From Chloroflexota bacterium (GTDB lineage: Bacteria > Chloroflexota > Anaerolineae > UBA1429), in NCBI GenBank assembly GCA_012515695.1, contig JAAYXX010000474.1, forward strand, positions 1-6,113: 6,113 bases of DNA, given 5' to 3'. Below the pieces are notes generated by a model. That model was not told the origin of the DNA and ran no database searches. It was given only the letters and a program-made list of their open reading frames with translations. Every line of letters starts with the position of its first letter. Position 1 is the first letter of the stretch. Below, one piece after another: positions 6,021-6,113 of the stretch. The translations under genes and the position numbers were made by a program.

Positions 6021-6113
6021 GCAAATACTCCCTACCCCCGTGCAGCGCATCCATCGCGCGAGGCGGAAGCAGGGAAGCACCTGGACAGTAACCGATTCGA
6101 GCGAACCGAACAG
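6012..6113 (+). CDS. Start of an unidentified divergent gene (runs off the right edge)
   Basis: The ATG at 6012 opens 34 codons that stay open to the end of the window. The peptide starts MSKANTPYPRAAHPSREA and is very hydrophilic and charged, rich in Arg, Glu, Ala and Pro, with no signal peptide or membrane segment; it looks like a disordered N-terminal tail. I do not recognise it. In Bacillus the gene divergent from yloU is rpmB (ribosomal protein L28), but this sequence does not look like the start of L28. Support for a real gene is the promoter-like sequence placed exactly for a leaderless message and the divergent layout. No Shine-Dalgarno sequence is seen. The minus strand of this stretch has no convincing coding frame. 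Confidence 0.45.
   Translation, partial: MSKANTPYPRAAHPSREAEAGKHLDSNRFERTEQ

Noticed and set aside
6012..6113. Ribosomal protein L28 (rpmB) as the divergent gene
   Set aside because: The position suggested it, but the visible 34 residues lack the usual L28 N-terminal pattern.

Overview
The window is a compact bacterial chromosome segment of moderately high GC. Five genes lie head-to-tail on the minus strand, and the start of a sixth, divergent gene lies at the right edge. Read in transcription order (right to left) they are: an Asp23/Gls24-family protein (5953-5597), a FakA/YloV-type fatty acid kinase-like protein (5550-3838), a DegV/FakB-family protein (3821-2979), the ATP-dependent DNA helicase RecG (2925-367) and the 5' half of coaD, phosphopantetheine adenylyltransferase (271 to beyond position 1). 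At the right edge a plus-strand frame starting at 6012 runs off the window.

The gene order resembles the conserved yloU-yloV-(sdaA or degV)-recG-(rsmD)-coaD neighbourhood of Firmicutes and several other phyla. The long RecG (852 residues, with an N-terminal helical extension and a Pro/Ala-rich linker), the GC content and the protein style suggest Chloroflexota (Anaerolineae-like). This is an inference from gene order and family character, not from a marker gene.

Functionally, FakA and FakB/DegV proteins form the two-component system that phosphorylates exogenous or recycled fatty acids to acyl-phosphates for phospholipid synthesis. Asp23 proteins are widely encoded beside FakA. RecG remodels stalled replication forks and CoaD makes dephospho-CoA; both are housekeeping passengers of the same cluster.

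Regulation visible in the sequence: a compact 58-bp divergent region (5954-6011) holds a symmetric -10-like element. On the plus strand it would give an essentially leaderless mRNA for the edge gene. A good promoter-like sequence overlaps the 3' end of degV and should give recG (and perhaps coaD) its own transcript. fakA and coaD appear to start with TTG behind strong GGAGG ribosome binding sites. A pair of small hairpins lies in the 95-bp recG-coaD gap.

No mobile element, CRISPR array, tRNA or rRNA was seen, and no stretch over 300 bases lacks a gene. The region is mostly ordinary housekeeping DNA. The most interesting points are the DegV protein, which seems to have lost the fatty-acid carboxylate ligands of canonical FakB while keeping its place next to fakA, and the divergent leaderless promoter.
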